From Lachnospiraceae bacterium (GTDB taxonomy: Bacteria > Bacillota > Clostridia > Lachnospirales > Lachnospiraceae), in assembly GCA_024691425.1 (NCBI GenBank), contig JAILNQ010000023.1, positions 1 to 64,000 of the forward strand: a stretch of 64,000 nucleotides of DNA. The letters run 5' to 3'. Position 1 is the first letter of the stretch; the number at the start of each line of letters is the position of its first letter. Shown piece by piece: positions 1-7,336 of this stretch. The notes below the pieces were generated by a model. The model did not search any database. It was not told the origin of the DNA and was given only the letters and a program-made list of their open reading frames with translations. The position numbers were made by a program, and so were the translations under genes.

Positions 1-9
1 GCAAAAGGA

Positions 10-966
10 TCAGTCATAATCATAGTATTCACCCACTTCCACGTCTTCGAGGACCGCTATGGCATCATCCGCAAGGATTGCAGCCGAGCAGTACAGTGAC
101 AGAAGATAGGATGCAACTCCCTTATCATCTATTCCGCGGAAGCGCACTGAAAGGCCTCTTGAATGCTCATTCTTGAGTCCGGCCTGGAACAGACCTATGA
201 CTCCTCTCTTTGCCTCTCCGGTACGGATGAGAAGTATGTTGGTCTTTCCGCTCTGGGATGTGGGATTTTTGAGCCCGTCCACAAGAAGCTTATCCGTAGG
301 TATCACAGGGATGCCTCTCCATGTAAGGAACGTTCCGCCTGCGATATTTACGACTACGGGCGGTACACCGCGCTTTGTGCACTCTCTCTCAAATGCAGCG
401 ATAGCCCTCGGGTGTGCTAAGAAGAATGAAGGCTCTTTCCATACTTTTGAGATCAGCTCGTCAAGATCGTCGGGCGTAGGTGCGCCGTTTATGGTCTGTA
501 TGCGCTGTGAATCTGCGATGTTCTTTAAAAGGCCGTAGTCATCATTATTTATGAGCTGGCTTTCCTGACGCTCACGGAGTGATTCGATGGCAAGCCCAAG
601 CTGCTCCTGTACCTGGTCGTAAGGTGAGCTGTATACGTCCTCTACCGCCGTGTTCACGTTGATGATCGTGGAGATCGAATTGAGGACATATTCCCTCGGC
701 TCCGTCTCATACTCGACGTATCCGTCGGGAATGATATCGCTCTTCTTCGTCTGCGAACACAGAACGTCAAGCGGGGTCTCTCCTTCCACAACTTTGTTGA
801 CACGGAAAATGCCCGTCTCGAGCCCCTTGAATTCAAGGAACTTTGTCAGCCATTTGGGGGTAAGTGCCCCGTACTGCGGCTTCGTCTTAGTCACGTTCGC
901 AAGATTATACGCCGCCTTTGCACTAAGCGCATTGATCCCTGCCTTGTTTTCTGCTTCTTTTGCCAT
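10..966 (-). CDS. Family 2A encapsulin shell protein (SrpI-like)
   Basis: Predicted nanocompartment shell protein of 318 residues with the HK97 capsid fold. From memory it resembles cyanobacterial SrpI along its whole length, including the stretches RERQESQLINNDDYGLL, NGAPTPDDLDEL and VWKEPSFFLAHPRAIAAF; this family (2A) encapsulates a cysteine desulfurase in characterised species. The start at 966 is chosen because AGGAGG lies 8 bases upstream; a longer frame to 1002 has no ribosome site. The gene is last in a sulfur operon (Rrf2, sulfhydrylase, JAMM, ubiquitin-like/E1/rhodanese), 101 bases after its neighbour. The stop is at the window edge, so a downstream cargo gene cannot be seen. No phage genes are nearby, which argues against a prophage capsid. 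Family call firm; sulfur role inferred. Confidence 0.9.
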   Translation of the reverse strand: MAKEAENKAGINALSAKAAYNLANVTKTKPQYGALTPKWLTKFLEFKGLETGIFRVNKVVEGETPLDVLCSQTKKSDIIPDGYVEYETEPREYVLNSISTIINVNTAVEDVYSSPYDQVQEQLGLAIESLRERQESQLINNDDYGLLKNIADSQRIQTINGAPTPDDLDELISKVWKEPSFFLAHPRAIAAFERECTKRGVPPVVVNIAGGTFLTWRGIPVIPTDKLLVDGLKNPTSQSGKTNILLIRTGEAKRGVIGLFQAGLKNEHSRGLSVRFRGIDDKGVASYLLSLYCSAAILADDAIAVLEDVEVGEYYDYD

Positions 967-1067
967 TGGATGGTCCTCCTTTATTGAATGGTTACAATGC
1001 ATCAGCCTGACCGGGAGGCTTATTGATATGCTCCGGCCGGGACGGTCCGCTTCGCCGGGCTCTTTCC

Positions 1068-2528
1068 TTACAGATACCCGCCCTCGTTTGAGAAAATGAT
1101 GTCCTTCATGGCATCCATCCCGCCCTTGAGGTTGTAGAGCGGACCTTTATATCCTGCTTCGCGAAGAGTGTTGATCGCGAGGATACTCCTTTTTCCTTCC
1201 TTGCAGATGAATATCGTATCGATCTGCGGATCGAGTTCCTTCTGCCTTCTTGCAAGCTGTCCTATCGGGATGACGAGTGCGTCGGGGAACTTGACTATCG
1301 CGCGCTCATGCGGCTCCCTGACATCTACTATCGTCAGATGCTCACCGCTCTCTATCCTGTGCGCAAGCTCTTCCGGAGCCACTCCTTCAACGCTCGCCTC
1401 TGCTTCTTCATCCTTCTTAATGCCGCAGAATTCCTCGTAGTCTATATCAGAAAGTTCTGTGATCGACGGTGATTTTCCGCAGAGCGGGCATGACTGCCGC
1501 CTTCCTGCCTCAAGGACTGCTGACTTTAGTCCCATCGTATCTACCGACAGAAGCTTTCCGGAGAGTATCTCTCCTGTTCCGATGATGAGCTTTAACGCCT
1601 CATTTGCCTGGATGCTTCCGATTATGCCCGCAAGCGGGCTTATCGTGCCGCCCTCGGCACATGTCGGCACCAGTCCCGGCTCCGGCGGCTCGGGGTATAT
1701 GCACCGAAGGCACGGCCCCCCGTCATATCCGAATATTCCGACCTGCCCCTCATACTGGTATATCGCGCCAAACACTAGAGGTATTCCGGCAAGTATGCAT
1801 GCATCATTAATCACATATCTGGCCTTGTAATTATCGGTACAGTCAATGACCAGGTCAAAGCCCTCGATGAGCGAGGCGGCATTGTCTGCCGTGATCATCT
1901 GATTTTCGGCTATGACTTCTATGCGCTTATCGATATTCCTGACCGTATCCCTTGCCGATGCAGCTTTTGGCCTGTTTATGTCCCTTGATGAATGGATCAC
2001 CTGGTTCTGCAGGTTTCCGGCCGCGACCGAATCATGGTCTATGATCTTGATGGTCCCGACGCCTGCTGCCGCAAGATACTGGATCACGGGCGAGCCTAAC
2101 GCACCGGCACCGGCCACGACTACCCTTGCCGCCTTTATCCTCTTCTGTCCTTTTACACCGATCTCCCTGAGCAGCAGGTGTCTGTTGAAGCGGTCGATAT
2201 CCTTGTCGTCAAGGCTTATCTCCTTTATCCGCGCATCATCTATGAGCTTATGCTCAGGACTGCCTCCTGCGACAAATGGGAGGAGCAGCAGTTCCGAGAC
2301 GTCCGAAATATCCTTCCCATGCTCCGACACATCCGTTACATCCCTGCCGTCAGCATAGATCCTTATGAAGCTCCTCAGGTTCCCTTCGCTGTCGTATAAT
2401 CCCTTTTTTGCGTCCGAAAAGCTTTCCGTCAGTTCGTCAAGTATGGCGGATACGGTTACTGCCTCTGTCTCAAGCTCCGTCCTGCGGTCAAATAACGATC
2501 TTAATGTTGCTGATATGATTATCTTCAT
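1068..2528 (-). CDS. MoaD/ThiS-like – E1 (ThiF/MoeB) – rhodanese fusion protein
   Basis: A 486-residue sulfur-carrier activation protein with three domains. Residues 1-89 are a MoaD/ThiS-like beta-grasp domain ending in LLPFVAGG (Gly88-Gly89) but continuing into the next domain. Residues about 112-350 are a ThiF/MoeB E1-like adenylyltransferase: nucleotide loop GAGALG (140-145), DCTDN (229-233), Cys290 in PTCAEGG, and a zinc site of CLRC (273-276) with CPLC (347-350). Residues about 382-486 are a rhodanese with active loop CKEGKRS (Cys442). In characterised relatives such proteins adenylate a C-terminal GG and transfer sulfur to form a thiocarboxylate. The usual Arg of NLQRQ is Asn here (NLQNQ, 172-176). 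The gene starts 1 base after the JAMM gene, whose product could release the GG end. Confidence 0.9.
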   Translation of the reverse strand: MKIIISATLRSLFDRRTELETEAVTVSAILDELTESFSDAKKGLYDSEGNLRSFIRIYADGRDVTDVSEHGKDISDVSELLLLPFVAGGSPEHKLIDDARIKEISLDDKDIDRFNRHLLLREIGVKGQKRIKAARVVVAGAGALGSPVIQYLAAAGVGTIKIIDHDSVAAGNLQNQVIHSSRDINRPKAASARDTVRNIDKRIEVIAENQMITADNAASLIEGFDLVIDCTDNYKARYVINDACILAGIPLVFGAIYQYEGQVGIFGYDGGPCLRCIYPEPPEPGLVPTCAEGGTISPLAGIIGSIQANEALKLIIGTGEILSGKLLSVDTMGLKSAVLEAGRRQSCPLCGKSPSITELSDIDYEEFCGIKKDEEAEASVEGVAPEELAHRIESGEHLTIVDVREPHERAIVKFPDALVIPIGQLARRQKELDPQIDTIFICKEGKRSILAINTLREAGYKGPLYNLKGGMDAMKDIIFSNEGGYL

Positions 2529-2529
2529 C

Positions 2530-2916
2530 TTATGCCTCTTTCACACCGTCCATCCTCCATAGCCTCATGCCGCGGCAGCTGTCACCGCTTACCGAAGCGA
2601 CCAGGTAGAACATGTAAGGGATAACGTTCCTTTCGTCTTCTTCGGACATCACCGCGGGCGCATCCGGGTGCGAATGGAAAAATCCAGCAATCTCATAGCC
2701 CTTCTTTTTATAAGCCAGTTCGCACTCGTAAAGTTCAGCCGGATCGATCGAGTAGTGTCCGCTCTCACCGCTCATGTTCTGAAGCGGACAGTAATCGTCT
2801 ATCGAACCGCCCTCTTTTGTAAAAAGCGCCGCGCAGCACTCGCACGGATACGCGCTTACCGCAAGTTCTGCGAGCTTCTCTTTCAGTTTTCTGTCTATCT
2901 TTATTATCTCTGTCAC
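2530..2916 (-). CDS. JAMM/MPN+ metalloprotease (Mec+-like)
   Basis: A 128-residue single-domain JAMM zinc protease. The full catalytic set is visible: Glu26 (PCECC), His81 and His83 (HSHP), Ser91 and Asp94 (HxHPx6SxxD). Characterised bacterial relatives such as Mycobacterium Mec+ cut after the C-terminal Gly-Gly of a ubiquitin-like sulfur carrier to release cysteine. Here the next gene carries a ubiquitin-like domain with an internal Gly-Gly, so the likely substrate is that fusion or its amino-acid adduct; this is inference. The start is GTG, overlapping the stop of the preceding sulfhydrylase gene (GTGA), with a GAGGGAG ribosome site, indicating translational coupling. Confidence 0.88.
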   Translation of the reverse strand: MTEIIKIDRKLKEKLAELAVSAYPCECCAALFTKEGGSIDDYCPLQNMSGESGHYSIDPAELYECELAYKKKGYEIAGFFHSHPDAPAVMSEEDERNVIPYMFYLVASVSGDSCRGMRLWRMDGVKEA

Positions 2917-4157
2917 TTTCTGCTCCCTCTTACCGCACCGAGAAAATCATCTATAAGATCTTCCCTGTCCTCTATCCCGACGCTTACCCGGATAAGATCG
3001 TCAAACACTCCGGCGGCTTCTGTCGACTCTTCATCAGAGTTGATATAGAGCGTCGACAGCGGATGTATCACGAGTGTACGGATGTCTCCGATGTTGCTGG
3101 CGATAAGCGCGTATTTCAGTGAGTTGATGATCGCAAAAGCCCTTTCCTTAGACCCTGCCCTGAAGGTCAGTATCCCGCCTCCATGGCCTCCAAGCTGGCT
3201 TTTGGCCAATGAATGGTTAGGATTGCCGGGAAGTGCCGGATAGTTGACGGATATGTCCTCTTCCTCAGAAAGCGCACGGGCAAGTGCATCAGCATTTTCA
3301 CATATATGCTGCATCCGAAGTCCCAGTGTGTCCGCACCGATATATGTCAGATACGCATTCATCGGCGACATGCACCCTCCGAGATTCTCCCACAGGTCCG
3401 TGCGAAGCTTTAACAAAAAAGCCATCTTTCTGTACTTTTTATGATCTGAGAGCGCGCTGTGCTTTTCAAAATTCCAGTCAAGCTTTCCTCCGTCGATTAT
3501 TATCCCGCCTATGGAATTTCCGCCGCCGTTTATGTATTTTGAAGTCGAGTGGACAACAATGTCGGCTCCATATTCAAACGGCCTTATAAGATACGGCGTT
3601 GCCGTCGTTGAATCAACGATCAGCGGAACACCTGCTTCATGGGCCGCAGATGCCGCCTCCCTGATATCAAGTATGTTAAGGGCCGGATTGCTTATCACTT
3701 CTCCGAATACCGCCCTTGTCCTTTCTGTTGCTAGCCTTCTGATAGAATCCCCGTCAAGTACGTCTGCATAAACCGTATGTATCCCGAGCTTTTCAAGATC
3801 ACGCAGCAGGTCTATTGTCCCGCCGTAAAGACCGCGTCCCGCGATTATCTCATCACCGCTTTCGCAGAGTGCGAGGAGCGAGGATGATATGGCGGCCATC
3901 CCGCTGCTGCAGCTTATCGCACCGATTCCGCCCTCAAGGGCGTTTATCTTCTGCTCAAATGCAGCGAGTGTAGGATTGCCGATCCTTGTATACGCATATC
4001 CCATGCTCTTATGTGAAAATACTTTCTCGAGCTCTTCCATGCTCTCATATCCGAATGCCGTAACCTGCGAGATCGGCGGCAGTATCTGCCTGTTCCCGAA
4101 TTCCTTGGGGGACGCTTCATGAAGGAGCCCTGTGTTAAACCTGCACTTATTTTCCAT
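2913..4157 (-). CDS. O-acetylhomoserine sulfhydrylase / Cys-Met metabolism PLP enzyme
   Basis: A 414-residue fold-type I PLP enzyme of the Cys/Met metabolism family. Family marks are the N-terminal TGLLHEA, the MGYAYTRIGNPT segment, SSGMAAIS, and the PLP lysine in HSTSKYINGGG. The closest subfamily by eye is MetY-type O-acetylhomoserine (thiol)-lyase, which makes homocysteine from sulfide; cystathionine gamma-synthase or a cysteine-forming variant are alternatives. The start at 4157 is preferred because GAGGGG lies 8 bases upstream and the protein then begins MENKCRFNTGLLH; an upstream in-frame start at 4214 would overlap the Rrf2 gene. The gene lies 11 bases after the Rrf2 gene and overlaps the JAMM gene. 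Confidence 0.88.
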   Translation of the reverse strand: MENKCRFNTGLLHEASPKEFGNRQILPPISQVTAFGYESMEELEKVFSHKSMGYAYTRIGNPTLAAFEQKINALEGGIGAISCSSGMAAISSSLLALCESGDEIIAGRGLYGGTIDLLRDLEKLGIHTVYADVLDGDSIRRLATERTRAVFGEVISNPALNILDIREAASAAHEAGVPLIVDSTTATPYLIRPFEYGADIVVHSTSKYINGGGNSIGGIIIDGGKLDWNFEKHSALSDHKKYRKMAFLLKLRTDLWENLGGCMSPMNAYLTYIGADTLGLRMQHICENADALARALSEEEDISVNYPALPGNPNHSLAKSQLGGHGGGILTFRAGSKERAFAIINSLKYALIASNIGDIRTLVIHPLSTLYINSDEESTEAAGVFDDLIRVSVGIEDREDLIDDFLGAVRGSRK

Positions 4158-4168
4158 TAAAAATCCCC

Positions 4169-4612
4169 TCAGATAACATACATATCCCACGTATCGGAAA
4201 AGCAGCTTCTGCATCCCTCCGCAAACTCACCGAGCGTAAGGCTATCGGTGTATTTGTTGAGGCTTGAATTGATCCTGCTCCAGAAACATCTTTTTATGAC
4301 GGTCCTAAGGTCGCCGTCCTGTCCTCCGTCGTCAAGATCGGCCAGAATGTTGCCGTCAAGCGCATTAAGGACATCGGACATGCTTATGTTTTCAGGAGGA
4401 CGTGACAACGCATATCCTCCCCGAAGGCCTTTCTGCGCCGTGATGAATCCTGCCTGACGCAGAAGCAGCAGTATCTGTTCAAGATATTTCTGGGAAATGT
4501 GCTGCCTGGCAGATATCTCAGGTCCGGAAACGCTCTGTCCCATCCCGCTGTGTATAACGATATCAGTCAGTGCTATGAGTCCGTATTCCACTCTTGTCGA
4601 TACTTTCATCAC
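4169..4612 (-). CDS. Rrf2-family transcriptional regulator (CymR/IscR-like)
   Basis: A 147-residue winged-helix regulator with the Rrf2 signature: N-terminal STRVEYGLIALTDI, the recognition region ISQKYLEQILLLLRQAGFI, and the wing KGLRGGYALSRPP. Relatives are CymR, which controls cysteine metabolism genes in Firmicutes, and the iron-sulfur protein IscR. It has three cysteines (109, 134, 137), not in the IscR pattern, so a cluster is uncertain. It is the first gene of the encapsulin/sulfur operon and probably regulates it: a perfect inverted repeat overlaps the promoter's -35 and spacer. Start chosen for GGAGG 7 bases upstream. Confidence 0.9.
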   Translation of the reverse strand: MMKVSTRVEYGLIALTDIVIHSGMGQSVSGPEISARQHISQKYLEQILLLLRQAGFITAQKGLRGGYALSRPPENISMSDVLNALDGNILADLDDGGQDGDLRTVIKRCFWSRINSSLNKYTDSLTLGEFAEGCRSCFSDTWDMYVI

Positions 4613-4691
4613 TGCGCCTCCATTGGCCGGTTTTCTTTTGGTGCGGACATATCCGTCATTTCCTGTCCGCTTCCCTGAATGAATTGAGTGA

Positions 4692-4720
4692 ATTATAGTC
4701 CTATATACCTACTATGTCAA
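4692..4720 (-). promoter_or_regulatory. Sigma-A-type promoter of the encapsulin/sulfur operon
   Basis: On the minus strand TTGACA (4715-4720) and TATAAT (4692-4697) are separated by exactly 17 bases, matching the housekeeping consensus at every position. Transcription would begin near 4685, giving a leader of about 70 bases before the Rrf2 gene. So strong a promoter usually needs repression, which fits the overlapping operator. Confidence 0.85.
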
Positions 4721-4727
4721 TAGGTAT
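4705..4727 (-). promoter_or_regulatory. Inverted-repeat operator, probable Rrf2 autoregulatory site
   Basis: A perfect 7-9-7 inverted repeat, ATACCTA / TAGGTAT with a 9-base spacer, covers the whole -35 box and part of the -10/-35 spacer of the operon promoter. Rrf2 proteins bind dyads of this size as dimers, so occupancy would block RNA polymerase. The repeat is seen directly; assignment to the adjacent regulator is inference. Confidence 0.75.
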
Positions 4728-4739
4728 TATAAGATAATA

Positions 4740-4773
4740 ATAAAGATCCTTCCTATCGGAGGGATCTTTACTG
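4740..4773 (-). terminator. Intrinsic terminator after mscL
   Basis: A stem of about 13 pairs (TAAAGATCC.. with ..GGATCTTTA) and a 4-base loop lies 28 bases beyond the mscL stop, followed on the minus strand by a T-rich tail. It also separates mscL from the divergent reach of the sulfur operon promoter. Confidence 0.8.
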
Positions 4774-4800
4774 AAAATATTACTGTTTTCTCAGGGGATG

Positions 4801-5223
4801 TTATTTGTCAAGCTCGGATGTACAGTGAGGGCATCTCGTTGCCTCTATATCTATCTCGGACTTGCAGAACGGGCACTTCTTCGTTGTCGGTGCTTCTTCT
4901 TCCTTCTTTGCAACCTTATCCTTCATCTTGTTCAGCGCCTTGATAAGGCAGAAGATCACGAACGCGATCAGAAGGAAATTGATGACTGCCGAAATGAACA
5001 GTCCATAATTGAGCGTTGCAGCATTATCTCCGCTGCCTAAGACAACTGAAAGCTTCGTGAAATCATATCCTCCCGTAAGGAGCGAAAGGAGCGGCATCAC
5101 AAGATCGTTCACGAGCGAATTGACTATCGCCGTGAAGCCTCCGCCGATGATGATACCGACGGCCATATCCATTACGCTGCCCTTTGAAATGAACGCCTTG
5201 AATTCAGTCCAGAAATTCTTCAT
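4801..5223 (-). CDS. mscL: Large-conductance mechanosensitive channel with C-terminal zinc ribbon
   Basis: A 140-residue membrane channel that opens under membrane tension to release solutes during osmotic downshock. It begins with the family helix MKNFWTEFKAFISKGSVMDM, then pore helix TM1 (AVGIIIGGGFTAIVNSLVNDLVMP, about residues 21-44), a periplasm-facing loop, and TM2 (about 75-95). After the usual cytoplasmic bundle there is an extra zinc-ribbon tail, CPFC...CPHC, which standard MscL lacks. A single-gene unit with its own terminator. Confidence 0.93.
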   Translation of the reverse strand: MKNFWTEFKAFISKGSVMDMAVGIIIGGGFTAIVNSLVNDLVMPLLSLLTGGYDFTKLSVVLGSGDNAATLNYGLFISAVINFLLIAFVIFCLIKALNKMKDKVAKKEEEAPTTKKCPFCKSEIDIEATRCPHCTSELDK

Positions 5224-5295
5224 AGTTTTCCTCTCCCTTTCAAAAATTTATAGAATTGCTCCACGGGTCGGCTGAGGACGCTCACGCCATCCTGA

Positions 5296-5357
5296 ATTCT
5301 CCTTCGGAGAATGACGCTCGCGGTGCAGACAGGTTCCTCCCAATTCACTTCGTGAAT
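5296..5357. repeat. Pair of short hairpins between ilvE and mscL
   Basis: Two compact stem-loops sit in the 147-base gap: ATTCTC-CTTCG-GAGAAT (5296-5312) and ATTCAC-TTC-GTGAAT (5343-5357). Neither has a following T run, so they are weak terminator candidates on either strand; they may be mRNA-stabilising or a dispersed palindromic repeat. Confidence 0.45.
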
Positions 5358-5370
5358 CGGGCCCCTCCTA

Positions 5371-6393
5371 TCAGCATTCAACAACCCAGCCTTCAGGTCC
5401 TTTGATCCTTCCCATCTGGATGCCGGTGAGCGTATCGTAGAGCTTCTTCGTGACAGGTCCCATGTCAGTCATACCTGCAGGCAGGCATATCTCTTTGCCG
5501 TGATCAACGATCTTTCCGACAGGCGAGATGACTGCTGCGGTTCCGCACAGACCGCACTCAGCAAAATCTGAAAGCTCGTCGAGCGTGATCTCTCTCTCTT
5601 CAGCTTCCATATCGAGATATTCTCTCGCAACCTGTACTATAGACCTTCTCGTTATGGAAGGAAGTATGCTGTCGGACTTCGGAGTAACGAGCTTGCCGTC
5701 CTTCGTGATGAAGATGACGTTCGCTCCGCCGGTCTCCTCGATTTTCGTCCTCGTTGCAGCATCTACATAGATGTTCTCGTCGAATCCCTTTTCATGAGCA
5801 TCGACGATCGCGAACAGGCTCATCGCATAGTTGAGTCCTGCTTTTATGTTTCCGGTTCCACGCGGTGCCGCACGGTCATAATCGCTTATGCGTACCGTAA
5901 GAGGTTTTACACCGCCCTTAAAGTACGGACCTACGGGTGTAGCGAACATACGGAACTGATATTCATTAGCGGGCTTGACGCCGATTATGGGATCCGAACC
6001 GAACATGTAGGGACGCAGATAAAGCGAAGCGCCGCTTCCGAAAGGCGGAACAAAAGCTTCGTTAGCCTTTACGACCTTCTTGACCGCTTCAACGAATTTC
6101 TCCTTCGGATAAACGGGCATCTTAAGTCTTGCAGCCGACTGCTCCATTCTCTCGCCGTTGAGGTCGGGGCGGAACACTACGGTCCTGCCGTCTTCCGTCG
6201 TATAAGCCTTGAGGCCTTCGAATACGGTCTGCGCATACTGGAGCACGCACGAGCACTCGTTGATCGTGATATCGGCATCCTCGGTCAGAACGCCTTCATC
6301 CCACTTACCGTCCTTGAAGTTGGATACGAAACGGTAATCGGTCTTCACATACCCGAATCCGAGATTACCCCAGTCGATGTTCTTCTTTTCCAT
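5371..6393 (-). CDS. ilvE: Branched-chain amino acid aminotransferase
   Basis: A 340-residue fold-type IV PLP aminotransferase catalysing the last step of valine, leucine and isoleucine synthesis, with glutamate as amino donor. Family marks include the N-terminal WGNLGFGYVKTDYRF, the substrate region VFEGLKAY, RPDLNGERM, and the PLP lysine in GNIKAGLNYAMS. Length and domain order match the BCAT group II enzymes common in Clostridia. Its own promoter lies upstream at 6443-6471. The neighbouring mscL and transglutaminase-like genes have no functional link. Confidence 0.95.
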   Translation of the reverse strand: MEKKNIDWGNLGFGYVKTDYRFVSNFKDGKWDEGVLTEDADITINECSCVLQYAQTVFEGLKAYTTEDGRTVVFRPDLNGERMEQSAARLKMPVYPKEKFVEAVKKVVKANEAFVPPFGSGASLYLRPYMFGSDPIIGVKPANEYQFRMFATPVGPYFKGGVKPLTVRISDYDRAAPRGTGNIKAGLNYAMSLFAIVDAHEKGFDENIYVDAATRTKIEETGGANVIFITKDGKLVTPKSDSILPSITRRSIVQVAREYLDMEAEEREITLDELSDFAECGLCGTAAVISPVGKIVDHGKEICLPAGMTDMGPVTKKLYDTLTGIQMGRIKGPEGWVVEC

Positions 6394-6442
6394 ACGTCAT
6401 CCCTTCTTTCCTTTGATCATTGAACTGCTGATTTTTTTAAAT

Positions 6443-6471
6443 ATTATCCGCTCACATGCAGTAATTGTCAA
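6443..6471 (-). promoter_or_regulatory. Promoter of ilvE
   Basis: Minus-strand TTGACA (6466-6471), 17-base spacer, GATAAT (6443-6448), about 50 bases before the ilvE ATG. No T-box or leucine-rich leader peptide was seen in the short leader. Confidence 0.75.
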
Positions 6472-6493
6472 GATTTGCGTACCGTATAAACAT

Positions 6494-6525
6494 CAAAGGT
6501 CCCTGACTTTTGTCAGAGACCTTTG
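6494..6525 (-). terminator. Terminator hairpin after the folate/thymidylate run
   Basis: Two 14-base arms (CAAAGGTC.. / ..GACCTTTG) with a 4-base loop, 28 bases past the stop of the transglutaminase-like gene. The only imperfect pair becomes a G-U wobble in the minus-strand RNA, favouring that direction, though the T tail is weak. Confidence 0.65.
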
Positions 6526-6553
6526 TTTCTGAATCTATCAGCTGCAATAAAAT

Positions 6554-7336
6554 CTACGGCATGAAAGGCGGATAAAGCCTTACATAGTATGATTCTTCCA
6601 TGACATAGGGTGTAAGATACGGATCTATCGCATATGATTTTCCGTTGATCGTGACCTTGCACCACTGCTGCTTCCACGTATTCTCGTTGACGTGCTGGTA
6701 CGGTATCTGCAGCATGTTAAGGCACAGTCCCATTGCCCTCGTCGTGCCGGCGCAGTCCCCGCCGTACGGTATCCGTGTCCCGTTCGCATACTTGTCCACG
6801 TTTCCGAATACGCTGCATGGATCGTTGTAGTGAGCTCCGCTCGTCTTGTACCGGACTCCGGGATTGAAGTTGATCCTGTTGTACAGAACGTTTGCGACAT
6901 AGCACATCTGCCCGTACATGTTGTTAGGTGCCGTAGCCCTTGCCGCCATGACTATCGGATACGCCTCATCATATGCATTATAGAACTCACTCTGCGTACA
7001 GTTCTTTCTGAGGCTCTTGCGCTGGTATAAAAGCTCCTTCGGCGTGACGTCCCCGACACCGAGAGCATCCATGTTGTAAAGATAGTATGCGCTCGGTATC
7101 CGGCGCTCGAAAATCCCGTAGTTTATGTAGTGATCGAGAAGCTTATGCGCATTATAGCCGTACTTCGCTTTCAGGTCCGGATAGTAGTTCGCATAAAAAT
7201 CCGTATCGAGTCTCCTGCCGGTCTGCAGATAGAAAATCTCAGCATGCGTATCGACGGAAGTCATCGGTAAGATAAGAGCAGTCACAAGAAGAACGGCAGC
7301 TGTCATCTTAATGATTTTCGAAAGCTTATTCCTCAT
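6554..7336 (-). CDS. Secreted transglutaminase-like protein, catalytic His apparently lost
   Basis: A 260-residue exported protein with a signal peptide (MRNKLSKIIKMTAAVLLVTA, cleavage near residue 32). Residues about 35-85 resemble a surface-protein module with YYPDL...LLDHYINYGIFERR. The C-terminal half looks like a transglutaminase-like domain: the nucleophile would be the Cys in GGDCAGTTRAM, and the Asp is in YAIDPY. Where the family usually has His before Gln-Trp there is Gln (KQQWCKV), so catalysis is doubtful. It could be a cell-wall-binding or structural remnant. The start overlaps the folA stop (ATGA), so the two are translationally coupled; there is no obvious functional link to folate metabolism. 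Confidence 0.75.
   Translation of the reverse strand: MRNKLSKIIKMTAAVLLVTALILPMTSVDTHAEIFYLQTGRRLDTDFYANYYPDLKAKYGYNAHKLLDHYINYGIFERRIPSAYYLYNMDALGVGDVTPKELLYQRKSLRKNCTQSEFYNAYDEAYPIVMAARATAPNNMYGQMCYVANVLYNRINFNPGVRYKTSGAHYNDPCSVFGNVDKYANGTRIPYGGDCAGTTRAMGLCLNMLQIPYQHVNENTWKQQWCKVTINGKSYAIDPYLTPYVMEESYYVRLYPPFMP

Noticed and set aside
10..966. Phage capsid reading of the encapsulin gene
   Set aside because: The fold is shared with HK97 capsids, but the sequence matches the SrpI type and no terminase, portal or protease is present.
5250..5370. Hairpins as terminator of ilvE
   Set aside because: Neither stem is followed by a T run in either direction; kept only as repeats.
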